Origin: an uncultured Ignavibacteriales bacterium
GTDB taxonomy: Bacteria; Bacteroidota; Ignavibacteria; Ignavibacteriales; Ignavibacteriaceae
NCBI GenBank assembly: GCA_903929035.1
Contig: CAIYTF010000038.1
Coordinates: 1 to 64,000, forward strand
Direction: 5' to 3'
DNA: 64,000 bases
In this document: piece by piece, positions 55,062 to 64,000 of the stretch
How the letters are laid out: every line of letters starts with the position of its first letter
Numbering within the stretch: position 1 is the first letter of the stretch
Notes under the pieces: generated by a model
What the model was told of the DNA's origin: nothing
Seen by the model: the letters and a program-made list of their open reading frames with translations, nothing else
Databases searched by the model: none
Made by a program: the position numbers and the translations under genes

Positions 55062-56569
55062 TTGAGCCGCGGTTCATCCGCGTCGCTAAATACTATTTTG
55101 CCAATCGAACATTCTTCGCACCGATTCTTTGAACAAAATGAACTGAAAAGTTCAAGTATTCCTTGATATATAACAGATTTTTTTCGGTCAGTTTCAATAT
55201 GAAGAGCATTAGCAGCTTCCGTAACTAAAGCATTCTCAACTTCACAAGCAACATCACGATAAACGGACAGCACTTTATTAGCAAATTTCGGCTTGCCAAA
55301 TAAATCAAAATAAACATACGCGAACGGCAATACCACGTTAACAAACATTTCATCAGCACGGTTTGTTCCAAGAAAAAAGTGAATTGATTCCTGCTTTGCA
55401 GGTTTTTCAAAAGTATAGTGCTTCTTCCAGTGTCCGTCACTCTTCACTATCAATAAACCCCGCGCAAGTTTCTTAAGAACTACAAAATCGTGAATCTCAT
55501 AAAATTTCGTCATTATGTGTCCAATCAAATCTCCACGCGTAATTTTTTCAACTAACCTCGCGCCCGCCGCCAGACGAATAGTGGGAAAATTCAGTGGACG
55601 CAGCCTAAAAAAATGCCAATCAACCGCATCCAATCTCTCACCATCATAGAGCGGATAATATTTCATCATATTCTCGGTTACAATCCGGACATACGCCAAT
55701 ATATCAGGATTCTTTATAGAATCGACATCCGGTATCATTCCGCTGATCGAGAAGAAAATACTCTCAACAACTTCGACAAATTTGTCAGCAGGAATCGTGA
55801 GTGACTGTAATTGTGAAATAGTCACCGCCCGGGTAATTTTGTTAAAAGCATCTTTATTATTGGGGTATCCGAGTGCCTCGAAAATTAATTCGTAGAATAA
55901 CTGCTCCCAAATGTGTTTTTTATTGAGATCATCATAACAGAGTTTCTCTGTATAAACGTCTTCAGGAATTGCATATTGTTCCGCCGGCTCTTTCACCTGC
56001 AGTGAGTCGATAAACAGCAGCTCCCGTATTCTGATAATCAGCTTGTCGCATTTTTTCTTGAATCTGGAAATTCCAAGTTTACTAACGAAATTAAGAACTT
56101 CTTTCTCGTTTGCAAAATCTATTACTTTATAACAATGAAGTTTATTTGTTTTGCTATCATCTTCCATCGCCATTGCTTTCTTGAGCGATTCCAAGACTTC
56201 CTCTTGAACGTGTGGAGCAAAACAAAAGGTATTAATCCTCCTGCCGTTTTGAGTATAAACAAACTTTTGATTAGACTCATTACTAACTATGGCGTGAAGG
56301 ATTACTTTATTAAATCGTCTATTTAAATAATGTCCGTGATTTCGCCAATCGGAGCGCGTATTGTCAATCTCGACATCACCTACGAAAGTAAGATTTCCAA
56401 CCTTAATTCTCGCGTTGATAAAATCAGGACCGCCCTTATCAAGATTTTCATCACCAACATACTGCACTTCTATTTTCTCGCCTGTTTCATCAAATAGTTC
56501 GGATGCAAATCGTTGCTCTTTCCAAATTTCAGCTAATATTTTTTCCGGAATATGAGAATGTTGTGACAT
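55058..56569 (-). CDS. DUF2851-family protein
   Basis: 503 residues: PEKILAEIWKEQRFASELFD and DKGGPDFINARIKVGNLTFV with GDVEIDNTRSDWRNHGHYLN are the DUF2851 N-terminal pattern. D, E and R residues in GDVEIDNTRSDW recall PD-(D/E)xK nuclease cores, which is speculation. A C-terminal cluster CSKNRCEECSIGK could bind metal. Function is unknown; the family is largely confined to Bacteroidota and relatives. Convergent with the bifunctional-nuclease gene. Confidence 0.85.
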   Translation of the reverse strand: MSQHSHIPEKILAEIWKEQRFASELFDETGEKIEVQYVGDENLDKGGPDFINARIKVGNLTFVGDVEIDNTRSDWRNHGHYLNRRFNKVILHAIVSNESNQKFVYTQNGRRINTFCFAPHVQEEVLESLKKAMAMEDDSKTNKLHCYKVIDFANEKEVLNFVSKLGISRFKKKCDKLIIRIRELLFIDSLQVKEPAEQYAIPEDVYTEKLCYDDLNKKHIWEQLFYELIFEALGYPNNKDAFNKITRAVTISQLQSLTIPADKFVEVVESIFFSISGMIPDVDSIKNPDILAYVRIVTENMMKYYPLYDGERLDAVDWHFFRLRPLNFPTIRLAAGARLVEKITRGDLIGHIMTKFYEIHDFVVLKKLARGLLIVKSDGHWKKHYTFEKPAKQESIHFFLGTNRADEMFVNVVLPFAYVYFDLFGKPKFANKVLSVYRDVACEVENALVTEAANALHIETDRKKSVIYQGILELFSSFCSKNRCEECSIGKIVFSDADEPRLN

Positions 56570-56642
56570 AGTTTGCCTAAAATAAGATTAAAAATGAGAA
56601 TAATTCATACCAAGAGCCGATACAATATTGATTAGCGAGTTG

Positions 56643-57875
56643 TTAGTCCCTTGCAACCCTGTTACGATAAATATTTAGAATAATGCCTAAAAGCAGCATA
56701 TTGCTCAAAAGGGCACTTCCTCCATAGCTAATGAATGGAAGCGGGATACCTATTACCGGCATTATACCAATTGCCATACCTACATTTACAATAAAATGAA
56801 CAAAAAATACCGCGAGTGACCCAATAACAATAAGGCTATAATACTTATCTTTTTCAAATTGCGCGAGTTTAAGCAGCCTGACAAAAAATACCGCGAACAA
56901 AAAAAGAACAATTACACTTCCCACTAATCCAAATTCTTCGCCAATAGTGCAAAAAATAAAGTCAGTCCATTGAGCCGGAATAAAATGCAGCTGCGTTTGC
57001 CGTCCGGACAAATATCCTTTCCCCCAAAAACCACCCGATCCAATAGCAATCTTTGCTTGTAACGAATTATAGCCTGCACCCAAAGGATCCGAAGTTGGAT
57101 CAATAAAAGTCATAATTCTTCGCTGCTGGTGCGGACTAAGTACTCGATAAACATAATCAACAAAAAAACCTGCCGAAACATTTATTGCAAGGATAGACCC
57201 GCTCAAAAAAATATCTTTTCTGAATAGTGCTAAAAATGCTATGCTAATTGCCAATGTTCCAATAAGGTAATAAGTTCCAAATAGAGACGATATCGCGGTA
57301 ACTCCGGGGCTTAATACAAAGAACAAGCCAAACATACTGATACCATTCCAAAAAAGCATAAACAGTATGATGCCAAAAAATATAAATGAACTTCCTAAAT
57401 CAGGTTCCATCATTATTAGAAATACCGGCAATAAACCAATAGCCAACGCGATTGAAATGTCCTTAAAGGATTCAATATCTGTTTGTGGCCTGCTAAGAAA
57501 TTGCGCGAGTGCTAATACAACAGAAATTTTTGCCATTTCTGACGGCTGAAAACTAAAACCGGCAATATGAATCCAACACTTTTGCCCGCCCACAATTTTC
57601 CCGAAAAATAATACCGCGACCAGCAAGATCAGTGAGCCTGCATATAAAGCAATTGTAGAACTTTTGATAAACCGTGTAGGAATAAAAGTCACCCCGAATA
57701 ATAATATAATAGAAAGAATCCACGAGTATATCTGTTTAAGAAAATTACCTTGTTCTGCAGGGCTTGTTTTTGTAGCCGAATAAATAGCAAGAAAACCAAT
57801 CAGAGTAATGAGAGTAACAATCCCAAATAATCTGTATTCGAATTTATCAAAGATGTCTTTTGAAACTTTTCTCAT
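56643..57875 (-). CDS. rodA: Rod-shape SEDS peptidoglycan polymerase RodA
   Basis: 410 residues with about ten membrane helices and the SEDS signatures: FQPSEMAKISVVLALAQFL, ALGIGLLPVFLIMMEPDLGS (as IALAIGLLPVFLIM), GYNSLQAKIAIGSGGFWGKG, QLHFIPAQWTDFIFCTIGEE and MPVIGIPLPFISYGGSALL. The catalytic aspartate lies in WTDFIF. It polymerises glycan strands with PBP2. Last gene of the mre operon, two bases after mrdA. Confidence 0.95.
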   Translation of the reverse strand: MRKVSKDIFDKFEYRLFGIVTLITLIGFLAIYSATKTSPAEQGNFLKQIYSWILSIILLFGVTFIPTRFIKSSTIALYAGSLILLVAVLFFGKIVGGQKCWIHIAGFSFQPSEMAKISVVLALAQFLSRPQTDIESFKDISIALAIGLLPVFLIMMEPDLGSSFIFFGIILFMLFWNGISMFGLFFVLSPGVTAISSLFGTYYLIGTLAISIAFLALFRKDIFLSGSILAINVSAGFFVDYVYRVLSPHQQRRIMTFIDPTSDPLGAGYNSLQAKIAIGSGGFWGKGYLSGRQTQLHFIPAQWTDFIFCTIGEEFGLVGSVIVLFLFAVFFVRLLKLAQFEKDKYYSLIVIGSLAVFFVHFIVNVGMAIGIMPVIGIPLPFISYGGSALLSNMLLLGIILNIYRNRVARD

Positions 57876-57877
57876 TA

Positions 57878-59665
57878 TTAGTCTTCCACCACGTGTGCCA
57901 CCGAGTAATTTACTTGCCCGCCTTTACCGGTCTTTCTAAAGTATGCATCCATCATTTTACGTGCAATCGGAGCAGCGTATGTCGCCCCAAATCCAACATT
58001 TTCAACAAGCACGCAAACTGCAATTTTAGGATGGTCAAATGGCGCAAATCCAATAAACCAAGAGTGATCTTTACCGTGCGGGTTCTGAGCAGTTCCCGTC
58101 TTACCTGCAATGTCATATTCACTTGACTTAATATTGGCAGCTGTTCCCGCTCCATTCACTACAAGATACATTCCTTTCTTCACCAGCTCAAATGTCTTTT
58201 GAGATACCCCTGTATTTACTTCTTCAAATTGCAGAGGAAAATATTTTTTATTTTCGTCCAAATATCCCTTCACAACGTGAGGAGTATATGATTTCCCGTT
58301 ATTTGCAATCAATGCAGTATAGAATGCCAATTGCAACGGGGTAGTGTTTACCTCACCCTGTCCAATTCCAAGACTGACAAGAATTCCGCGGGGCCAATTT
58401 GGACCATAAATTTTTTCATAATACTTTTCTGTCGGTATAAGTCCCCGTGCTTCTTCACCAATATCAACACCTGTTTTTATTCCTAATTTAAACTTATTGG
58501 CATAATCCGCCAGTCGATCTAAACCAACCTTAAAAATAAGCTGGTAAAAGAAACTATTACACGAAAATTCAATCGCGTGAACTACATTAATAGCTCCGTG
58601 ATTACCGTGACATTTAAAAAATCTTCCATAGTTGAAACCGCCCACGCAAACAAGCGTGCTATTCTCGTTTATTATATTATTTTCAAGCGCGGCAATGGCA
58701 CTTAAAACTTTAAATGTTGATCCCGGAGGATGAGCTGCCATAGTTGCCCTGTTAAAAAGAGGCTTTTGTGGATCCGTATAGAGTTGATTAATGAAAGCTT
58801 TAGGAGTGAAATATGAGAACTCATTCAAATCATACTTGGGCGAACTTGCCATTGCAATTATCTCGCCCGTTTCAGGTTCAATTGCAACCGCGGCACCAAC
58901 ATACCCCGCCAATCCTGTTTCTGCAGCCTTTTGAGTGGCAGCATCAATACCAAGCACTAAATCTTTCCCTTTTGATGCAGGAATTCTTCTCCCCTTTTCC
59001 TTAAGACCATTTACTTCCCTCCCTTTAGAATCCACCATAATATATTTTGAACCTTTTACCCCGCGAAGTGATTGTTCATATTTCTTTTCAATACCGCTGT
59101 ATCCAACTAAATCTCCCGGATTATAGTATTTATCTTCAAGTAACTTCGGAGATATTTCTTTAGTATAGCCAAAAAGATGTGAAGGCATAATAGAATCACG
59201 ATAACCGCGCTGCATCTCAACAATATAATTCACGCCCGTCAGTTTCTCCGAATTTTCTTCAATCCACCCTATAACCTCAAACTCAACCCCTCTTTTCAAT
59301 TTAAGAGGAACAAATGTTGAATATTGACTATTCTTTTGCAATATATTTTGAATAGTACCTTGTTCAAAACCCAAAATAGTTTCAAGCAGGCTATCATTTT
59401 CATCGTCATATTCAGCAGGGATAATACGAACAGTATAGGTTGGAGTGTTTTCAACCAATAGGTTCAAGTTACGGTCATAAAAAACACCGCGTAAGGGAAT
59501 TTCTTCAATTGCTTTCATACTGTTTTCAGCAGATTTTATATCATATTCAGAGTGCTGCATAACCTGTAAACGTATTAGTTGAAAACCATAAAGCATCATT
59601 ATCCCGCAAATTATTCCAAGTAAAACAGACTTTCTTCTTCCGCTTCGAAAATCAGCATCTACCAT
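57878..59665 (-). CDS. mrdA: Penicillin-binding protein 2 (peptidoglycan transpeptidase)
   Basis: 595 residues: short cytoplasmic start, one membrane helix (SVLLGIICGIMMLYGFQLIR), PBP dimerisation domain (RGVFYDRNLNLLVENTPTYT) and transpeptidase domain. Active-site motifs: SxxK in HPPGSTFKVLSAIAALE, SxN in FSCNSFFYQLIFKVG, KTG in IAGKTGTAQNPHGKDHSWF. Partner of RodA in side-wall synthesis. Coupled with mreD and rodA by one- and two-base gaps. Confidence 0.95.
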   Translation of the reverse strand: MVDADFRSGRRKSVLLGIICGIMMLYGFQLIRLQVMQHSEYDIKSAENSMKAIEEIPLRGVFYDRNLNLLVENTPTYTVRIIPAEYDDENDSLLETILGFEQGTIQNILQKNSQYSTFVPLKLKRGVEFEVIGWIEENSEKLTGVNYIVEMQRGYRDSIMPSHLFGYTKEISPKLLEDKYYNPGDLVGYSGIEKKYEQSLRGVKGSKYIMVDSKGREVNGLKEKGRRIPASKGKDLVLGIDAATQKAAETGLAGYVGAAVAIEPETGEIIAMASSPKYDLNEFSYFTPKAFINQLYTDPQKPLFNRATMAAHPPGSTFKVLSAIAALENNIINENSTLVCVGGFNYGRFFKCHGNHGAINVVHAIEFSCNSFFYQLIFKVGLDRLADYANKFKLGIKTGVDIGEEARGLIPTEKYYEKIYGPNWPRGILVSLGIGQGEVNTTPLQLAFYTALIANNGKSYTPHVVKGYLDENKKYFPLQFEEVNTGVSQKTFELVKKGMYLVVNGAGTAANIKSSEYDIAGKTGTAQNPHGKDHSWFIGFAPFDHPKIAVCVLVENVGFGATYAAPIARKMMDAYFRKTGKGGQVNYSVAHVVED

Positions 59666-59666
59666 A

Positions 59667-60155
59667 TTAGTTTCTTCTCGCGTTAAATATAACTACAAAA
59701 GAACCTATCGCGGTAGTATAAAGCCCCTGATAAAGCCCCTGATTTAATAAAAGTGTAAACAGACTTGAACGAATATCCAGATTAGTAAACAGAGAAATGA
59801 TTATAGAATACACGGTCGAGACTAACAATAGAATGAAAAGGAATGACAAGGATTTAAGTTTTTGTTCATTTCGTTGTTCATTCAAAAATAGTCCGCCAAT
59901 ATATATCGCGGTTGCTGCTGCAAACATTGATGAACCAATTAAATTGGAAGTAACCAGATCATAAACAAAACCAAAGAAAGCAGCATTGATAATACCCCAC
60001 ATTTTGCCTTCTGAAATTGTAAAGGCAAATAACACGATTATCCATAAACTCGGGATTATTCCATCAAGAGCAATAATTGGGAGTAAAGTCACTTGAATAA
60101 GAAGCGCGGCTGCAAAATACAGCCAAGCCCTGAATAAAAAATACTTTGGTATCAT
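59667..60155 (-). CDS. mreD: Rod-shape-determining protein MreD
   Basis: 162 residues with about five hydrophobic helices (LYFAAALLIQVTLLPIIAL, IPSLWIIVLFAFTISEGKMW, FFGFVYDLVTSNLIGSSMF), the MreD pattern including GFVYDL. It stabilises the elongasome in the inner membrane. Position between mreC and mrdA decides the call, as the sequence itself is poorly conserved. Confidence 0.88.
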   Translation of the reverse strand: MIPKYFLFRAWLYFAAALLIQVTLLPIIALDGIIPSLWIIVLFAFTISEGKMWGIINAAFFGFVYDLVTSNLIGSSMFAAATAIYIGGLFLNEQRNEQKLKSLSFLFILLLVSTVYSIIISLFTNLDIRSSLFTLLLNQGLYQGLYTTAIGSFVVIFNARRN

Positions 60156-60158
60156 AAA

Positions 60159-60971
60159 TCAGCGGGTGATTGTAAAATTGGGTAGTGGTTTTTGCATCAA
60201 AATAAAAACATAGTCGGCACGCTCAATATTAGCGAATGGAATTATTTCAATTGTAGTCATATACCCTTGTTCGGGATTAATAACTCGCGATACTTTCCCA
60301 ATTGGCAAAGGAAAGTTGACTAAAGAACTTGTTGCCGCGGTAATTATAGTATCATTTACCCTGGTATCCGCTGTCTTTGGAATATTGGTAACTATGAATG
60401 ATTCCCCTGTCCAATGCAAAATTCCTTGATATCCGGATTTGCGTTCTCGTACAATAGGATTTACTGAGGTGTTCTTGATGCTTCTCACGATTGAATAGCT
60501 TGCAGAAACTTCGGATACGATGCCCAATAGTCCTCTTTCGTCAACAACAATATAACCTTCTTGTACATTGTCGTTAGTTCCTTTATCAAGTACAATGGTT
60601 GTTTGTGAATTGGTTACAGAACGAAATGCAACTTTAGCAGGCGCGACAGGAAAACTGATTGTATCCCGTAATTGCAGAAGTCCTTGAAGCTGGATGTTTT
60701 TAGCCTCATATTCCCGCGATATGCTTACCTGCATCATTAGTTCGGCATTTCGCCTCCTGAGTTGTTCATTCTCTGCACGTGTTGCCCCTGATGGGAAAAT
60801 GCTATTCAACATAGAGGAAACCCCCGCGATAGAACTGAATGCAAATAAACGAAATCTCTTAATACCTCTATTATTATTTTGCGAAATAAGAAGCAAACTT
60901 ATAATAAGAATCAAGATAAGCGAAATGACTTCCTTGTAAGATTCCCAAACAACTCTAAAAAAACGAGGCAT
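60159..60971 (-). CDS. mreC: Rod-shape-determining protein MreC
   Basis: 270 residues: one membrane helix (VISLILILIISLLLISQNNN), a coiled coil (RAENEQLRRRNAELMMQVSI) and the two beta barrels of MreC (VVDERGLLGIVSEVSASYSI, GKVSRVINPEQGYMTTIEII). It sits in the periplasm and activates PBP2. The start overlaps the mreB stop by one base. Confidence 0.93.
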   Translation of the reverse strand: MPRFFRVVWESYKEVISLILILIISLLLISQNNNRGIKRFRLFAFSSIAGVSSMLNSIFPSGATRAENEQLRRRNAELMMQVSISREYEAKNIQLQGLLQLRDTISFPVAPAKVAFRSVTNSQTTIVLDKGTNDNVQEGYIVVDERGLLGIVSEVSASYSIVRSIKNTSVNPIVRERKSGYQGILHWTGESFIVTNIPKTADTRVNDTIITAATSSLVNFPLPIGKVSRVINPEQGYMTTIEIIPFANIERADYVFILMQKPLPNFTITR

Positions 60972-61996
60972 TAATACAGCCGGTTACGTATCAAAACTCT
61001 GGAATACTGATTAATATTTTCAATTACTTTACCAACGCCGCGGACAACAGCAGTTAATGGATCATCCGCGACGTGTACCGGAAGATTTGTCGCAATTCTG
61101 ATTATTTCATCTAACCCCTTGAGCAACGCACCGCCGCCGGTCAGCATTATTCCGCGAGTTAAAATATCAGCAGACAGTTCAGGCGGTGTCCTCTCGAGTG
61201 TTTGTTTAACTGCTTCAACAATTGTATTAACATTGTCGCTTAATGCTTCGCGAATTTCCACGGAAGAAATTTCAATTTCTTTGGGAATACCTTTAAGCAG
61301 ATCGCGCCCTTTTACTTGAATAGTAAGTTCTTCTGCTAAAGGCATAGCCGAGCCGACTTCACATTTGATCATCTCGGCTGTTTTTTCACCAATAAGAATA
61401 TTATGAGTCTTCTTGAAAAATTGCGCGACTGCATTATTCATTTCATCACCTGCTATTTTTATTGACTCTTCAGTGACAATTCCAGACAGTGATATTACTG
61501 CAATTTCAGATGTACCGCCTCCAATATCAATAATCATACATCCAACAGATGCGTCCACATCGATACCAATGCCGATTGCCGCTGCCATAGGCTCGGAAAT
61601 CAAATGAACTTCCTTAGCACCCGCGTGCTCGGCACTATCACGCACGGCTCGTTTTTCAACTTCTGTAACACCGCTCGGTATCGCCACAATAACTCGCCGC
61701 GATGAATTCATTCCTGAACTGACTTTTTTAATAAAAGCCCGAATCATTCCTTCCGCGATTTCAAAATCAGATATAACCCCGTCACGCATTGGCCTAATCA
61801 CGCGAATTTCTTTATGTTCGCGCCCCATCATTTCCTTAGCGCGATTACCTAATGCAATGATTTTTTTTGTGTTCTTATCGTATGCAACGATAGAAGGTTC
61901 ATTAAGAACTATTCCTTTTCCCTTTACGTAGATCAGAGTATTAGCTGTACCAAGATCAACTGCTATATCTGATGCAAAAATGTCTAAAAGACGCAT
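60971..61996 (-). CDS. mreB: Rod-shape-determining protein MreB (bacterial actin)
   Basis: 341 residues: SDIAVDLGTANTLIYVKGKG (phosphate 1), MIDIGGGTSEIAVISLSGIV (phosphate 2 motif as IIDIGGGT) and LTGGGALLKGLDEIIRIATN (adenosine motif). MreB filaments direct the elongasome; its presence, with the full operon behind it, indicates a rod-shaped cell. Normal length. Confidence 0.97.
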   Translation of the reverse strand: MRLLDIFASDIAVDLGTANTLIYVKGKGIVLNEPSIVAYDKNTKKIIALGNRAKEMMGREHKEIRVIRPMRDGVISDFEIAEGMIRAFIKKVSSGMNSSRRVIVAIPSGVTEVEKRAVRDSAEHAGAKEVHLISEPMAAAIGIGIDVDASVGCMIIDIGGGTSEIAVISLSGIVTEESIKIAGDEMNNAVAQFFKKTHNILIGEKTAEMIKCEVGSAMPLAEELTIQVKGRDLLKGIPKEIEISSVEIREALSDNVNTIVEAVKQTLERTPPELSADILTRGIMLTGGGALLKGLDEIIRIATNLPVHVADDPLTAVVRGVGKVIENINQYSRVLIRNRLY

Positions 61997-62081
61997 TTAA
62001 TAAAAAACTCCGGTATATATGATATTAGAAAATCTAATTTATTTGGCAAAGAAATGAAAAAAAACAGGAAATTTTTTTGTT

Positions 62082-62089
62082 CAAAAATA
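62082..62089 (-). promoter_or_regulatory. Candidate -7 element of the mre operon promoter
   Basis: TATTTTTG on the minus strand fits TAnnTTTG exactly and lies about 85 bases before the mreB ATG. The -33 region is only a T-run, so the match is partial. Confidence 0.3.
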
Positions 62090-62137
62090 GTCATTACATC
62101 TCATTATTCTATTAAAAAAATAATATTCCATTCTTAT

Positions 62138-63646
62138 TTATTTATTTAATCGATAACGAAGGGCTTCCGTCTTGTTTTTCAAGCGAGATGCATAAGCAAA
62201 ATCTGAATATTTCTCGGATTTCGCCAACATTTCCTTAGATTGAGCAAAATCATTCTTTACAAAATATGCTCTTGCCAAAACATAATAACTATATGGCTTA
62301 ACCCAATCCTCAACTGATTTATTATTAACGATATTTTCTGTTGCAAACTGGATAGATTGTTTGTAGTCTTTTTTCCAATAGTAAGCCTCGCTTAGATAAT
62401 ATTTTACAACTGCAGATTTGTCTTCTGCTGCAACAAGGCTCAATAGATAAGCAAGTGAATCAACCGCCCTTCCGTAGCTGCCTGATTGAATGTAATTAGC
62501 GTATTTATATAGTTTTAATTCAATTTCATCAGGAAGTATTTTTTTATAGACCGCACTTTTTTCAAAGGCATAGGCATCATCATCTAATGTTGTATTTCCG
62601 TTAGCCGCGTAATCATAATTTTGTTTAGCAGATTCAGTATTCTTCGCCATCTGATACGATATGCCGGCACGTAGATGCGCCATCCCCGCGAAATCTCTTG
62701 TTTTTGATTGTTCAAAAAATACGAGATAATAAGGAATAGCTGCTGAAAATTTATTCCGGTAAAAGTTAATGTCGCCAAGCAGCATATTGCAATATGCCGT
62801 TAATTGATGGAAGTAGGATGTTTTTTTAGCAGCAATTCTTTCAATTACCAATTTACCTTTATCCAGTTTATGGTCTTTTAGATATGAAACACCTAGAGAA
62901 TAAGCAAACATATTGTTTCCCGGGAATCTGCCTAAAAGATATTTGATATTTTTTATTGAACTCTTGTAATCATTCAGGTATTCACGTTGAAGTTCAGCAA
63001 GATAGTATGTAGCTTCTATCTTTGTAATGTTTCCTTTTTTTGACGCGGTTTCAACATAATTATACGCGTCTTCAAGGCTTGTTTTAAATCCGGCAACATT
63101 CAACAAATAACTAAATGATGATGGCACTTTTGAAAGAGCAAACTTGAAAAGACCCAATCCAAGATACGCGTCATAGTTTTCAGGATTTGTTTTAACCAAA
63201 TCCGACAAATATGAATATGATTTTTGACTTGCATTTACCATATCAAGATATTTTTCAGCTTTTCCATAAGCTATTGCTTTTTGCATATAAATATTGCCTA
63301 AATAAGTTGAGACAAGTTCTCCGCTCTTTGCACCTGCCGGCATCCAAGCACTCAATTTTTCTATACATAAATCAGCATTCTTCAACATTGCATCCAGGTC
63401 TGTTTGCTCCGAACTGCCGAGATATTTCCACAACTCCATTTGCGAACGATAGTAATATGAACGCGGATCATCAGGATGAAGTTTACGGAATTTCATAAAT
63501 AATTTATCGGCTCTATCAAGGTCAAAATTATATGCACGTTCTATTCCTTGTTTCAGCAAAGCATCATTTCTCCCAAAAGAAAAACCGCGCTGATAAAAAG
63601 AAAAAATAATTAAGAACAGTAGAACATATTTGCAGAAAAATTTCAT
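62138..63646 (-). CDS. Exported TPR-repeat protein of unknown function
   Basis: The frame is open from a GTG at 63661 that overlaps pyrG, but ATG 63646 starts a normal signal peptide (MKFFCKYVLLFLIIFSFYQR), so I choose it (502 aa). The rest is a series of helical hairpins with TPR spacing (AYNFDLDRADKLFMKFRKLH, NPENYDAYLGLGLFKFALSK, DDAYAFEKSAVYKKILPDEI, FVKNDFAQSKEMLAKSEKYS). It is a periplasmic scaffold by architecture; no partner is apparent. Confidence 0.8.
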   Translation of the reverse strand: MKFFCKYVLLFLIIFSFYQRGFSFGRNDALLKQGIERAYNFDLDRADKLFMKFRKLHPDDPRSYYYRSQMELWKYLGSSEQTDLDAMLKNADLCIEKLSAWMPAGAKSGELVSTYLGNIYMQKAIAYGKAEKYLDMVNASQKSYSYLSDLVKTNPENYDAYLGLGLFKFALSKVPSSFSYLLNVAGFKTSLEDAYNYVETASKKGNITKIEATYYLAELQREYLNDYKSSIKNIKYLLGRFPGNNMFAYSLGVSYLKDHKLDKGKLVIERIAAKKTSYFHQLTAYCNMLLGDINFYRNKFSAAIPYYLVFFEQSKTRDFAGMAHLRAGISYQMAKNTESAKQNYDYAANGNTTLDDDAYAFEKSAVYKKILPDEIELKLYKYANYIQSGSYGRAVDSLAYLLSLVAAEDKSAVVKYYLSEAYYWKKDYKQSIQFATENIVNNKSVEDWVKPYSYYVLARAYFVKNDFAQSKEMLAKSEKYSDFAYASRLKNKTEALRYRLNK

Positions 63647-63653
63647 AATAAAA

Positions 63654-64000
63654 CTACTCACTTTTCGAATATTGTTTAGCTGCTTTAACGAACTCTCTAA
63701 ATAAAGGATGAGCTTTCACTGCACGCGATTTAAGTTCAGGATGAAATTGGCAGCCGACAAACCAAGGATGTTCGGCAATCTCAATCATCTCGATTAGCTC
63801 GCGGTCAGGGGAAACACCGCTTAAAACTAATCCTTTAGCCTGCAGAGTTGTTCTGAACTTATTGTTCACTTCAAATCTGTGCCTATGCCTCTCTGTTATT
63901 AAATCAATATTATATGCCTGCATAGCTTTTGTGTCTTTTTGAATTACGCAAGGATATGCCCCCAAACGCATTGACCCGCCAAGATGAGTAATACTTTTTT
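63654..64000 (-). CDS. pyrG: CTP synthase, C-terminal part (runs off the window)
   Basis: Only the last 115 codons are in the window; the frame is open to the right edge. The sequence (HLGGSMRLGAYPCVIQKD, ERHRHRFEVNNKF, GVSPDRELIEMIEIAEHPWF, CQFHPELKSR) is the end of the class I glutamine amidotransferase domain of PyrG, with the catalytic His and Glu in FHPE. The nucleophile cysteine and the synthetase domain lie outside. The enzyme makes CTP from UTP and glutamine. Confidence 0.95.
   Translation of the reverse strand, partial: KSITHLGGSMRLGAYPCVIQKDTKAMQAYNIDLITERHRHRFEVNNKFRTTLQAKGLVLSGVSPDRELIEMIEIAEHPWFVGCQFHPELKSRAVKAHPLFREFVKAAKQYSKSE

Overview
The window is chromosomal DNA from a low-GC member of the Bacteroidota/Chlorobiota group, most likely an Ignavibacteria-type organism. 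Four pieces of evidence point there. (i) Several secreted proteins end in a Por/type IX secretion (T9SS) sorting tail with the YPNPFNP signature, which is very common in Ignavibacteria. (ii) The signal recognition particle RNA gene is preceded by a TTTTTG-N20-TAGTTTTG promoter, the Bacteroidota form (-33 TTTG, -7 TAnnTTTG). (iii) There is a 31-residue mS38/AURKAIP1-like ribosomal protein and a DUF2851 protein. (iv) Intergenic regions carry dispersed palindromic repeats. The assignment to Ignavibacteria is an inference from family distribution.

Layout. 1-6.4 kb: 4.5S RNA, sixA, a lipoprotein, uvrC, glgC and, divergently, a YchF-like GTPase. 6.5-14 kb: a minus-strand operon of four exported proteins (phosphoesterase, arylsulfotransferase-like, Lcl/FGE-like, arylsulfotransferase-like), all with T9SS tails. 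14.2-24 kb: typA, an outer-membrane-type protein, aroC with a metallo-beta-lactamase-fold hydrolase, a stranded T9SS tail remnant, a large uncharacterised conserved protein, a glycosyltransferase and an M24 peptidase. 24-36 kb: one long minus-strand stretch of core genes (tRNA-Thr, mS38-like protein, TPR protein, HU, holB-like, M23 peptidase, hprK, raiA, xer, topA, ybeY, gamma-carbonic-anhydrase fold protein, DUF3108, ctpA). 36-43.7 kb: glycosyltransferase, lysS, dacB, rluB, scpB, scpA, trpS, HNH nuclease.

43.7-46.2 kb is the least gene-dense part: AT-rich spacer, a lipoprotein with a Gly/Arg-rich tail, a frameshifted IS630-type transposase remnant, three short direct repeats resembling transposon-end sites, and one copy of a palindromic repeat. 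46.2-49.3 kb: surA, a MoxR ATPase and an MlaF-like ABC ATPase. 49.5-56.6 kb: deaD, an MqnA-like protein lying between two direct copies of the same repeat, etfBA, a bifunctional-nuclease-family protein and DUF2851. 56.6-62 kb: the rod-shape operon mreB-mreC-mreD-mrdA-rodA. 62.1-64 kb: a TPR protein and the 3' end of pyrG, which runs off the window.

Most of the window is housekeeping. I see no CRISPR array, intact prophage, toxin-antitoxin pair or obvious defence island. The least explained items are the four-gene T9SS cargo operon, the roughly 100-bp MITE-like repeat family (four copies), the 598-residue conserved protein with many cysteines, and a terminator-like hairpin placed directly before the holB start codon. 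All identifications rest on reading motifs; no database search was run.
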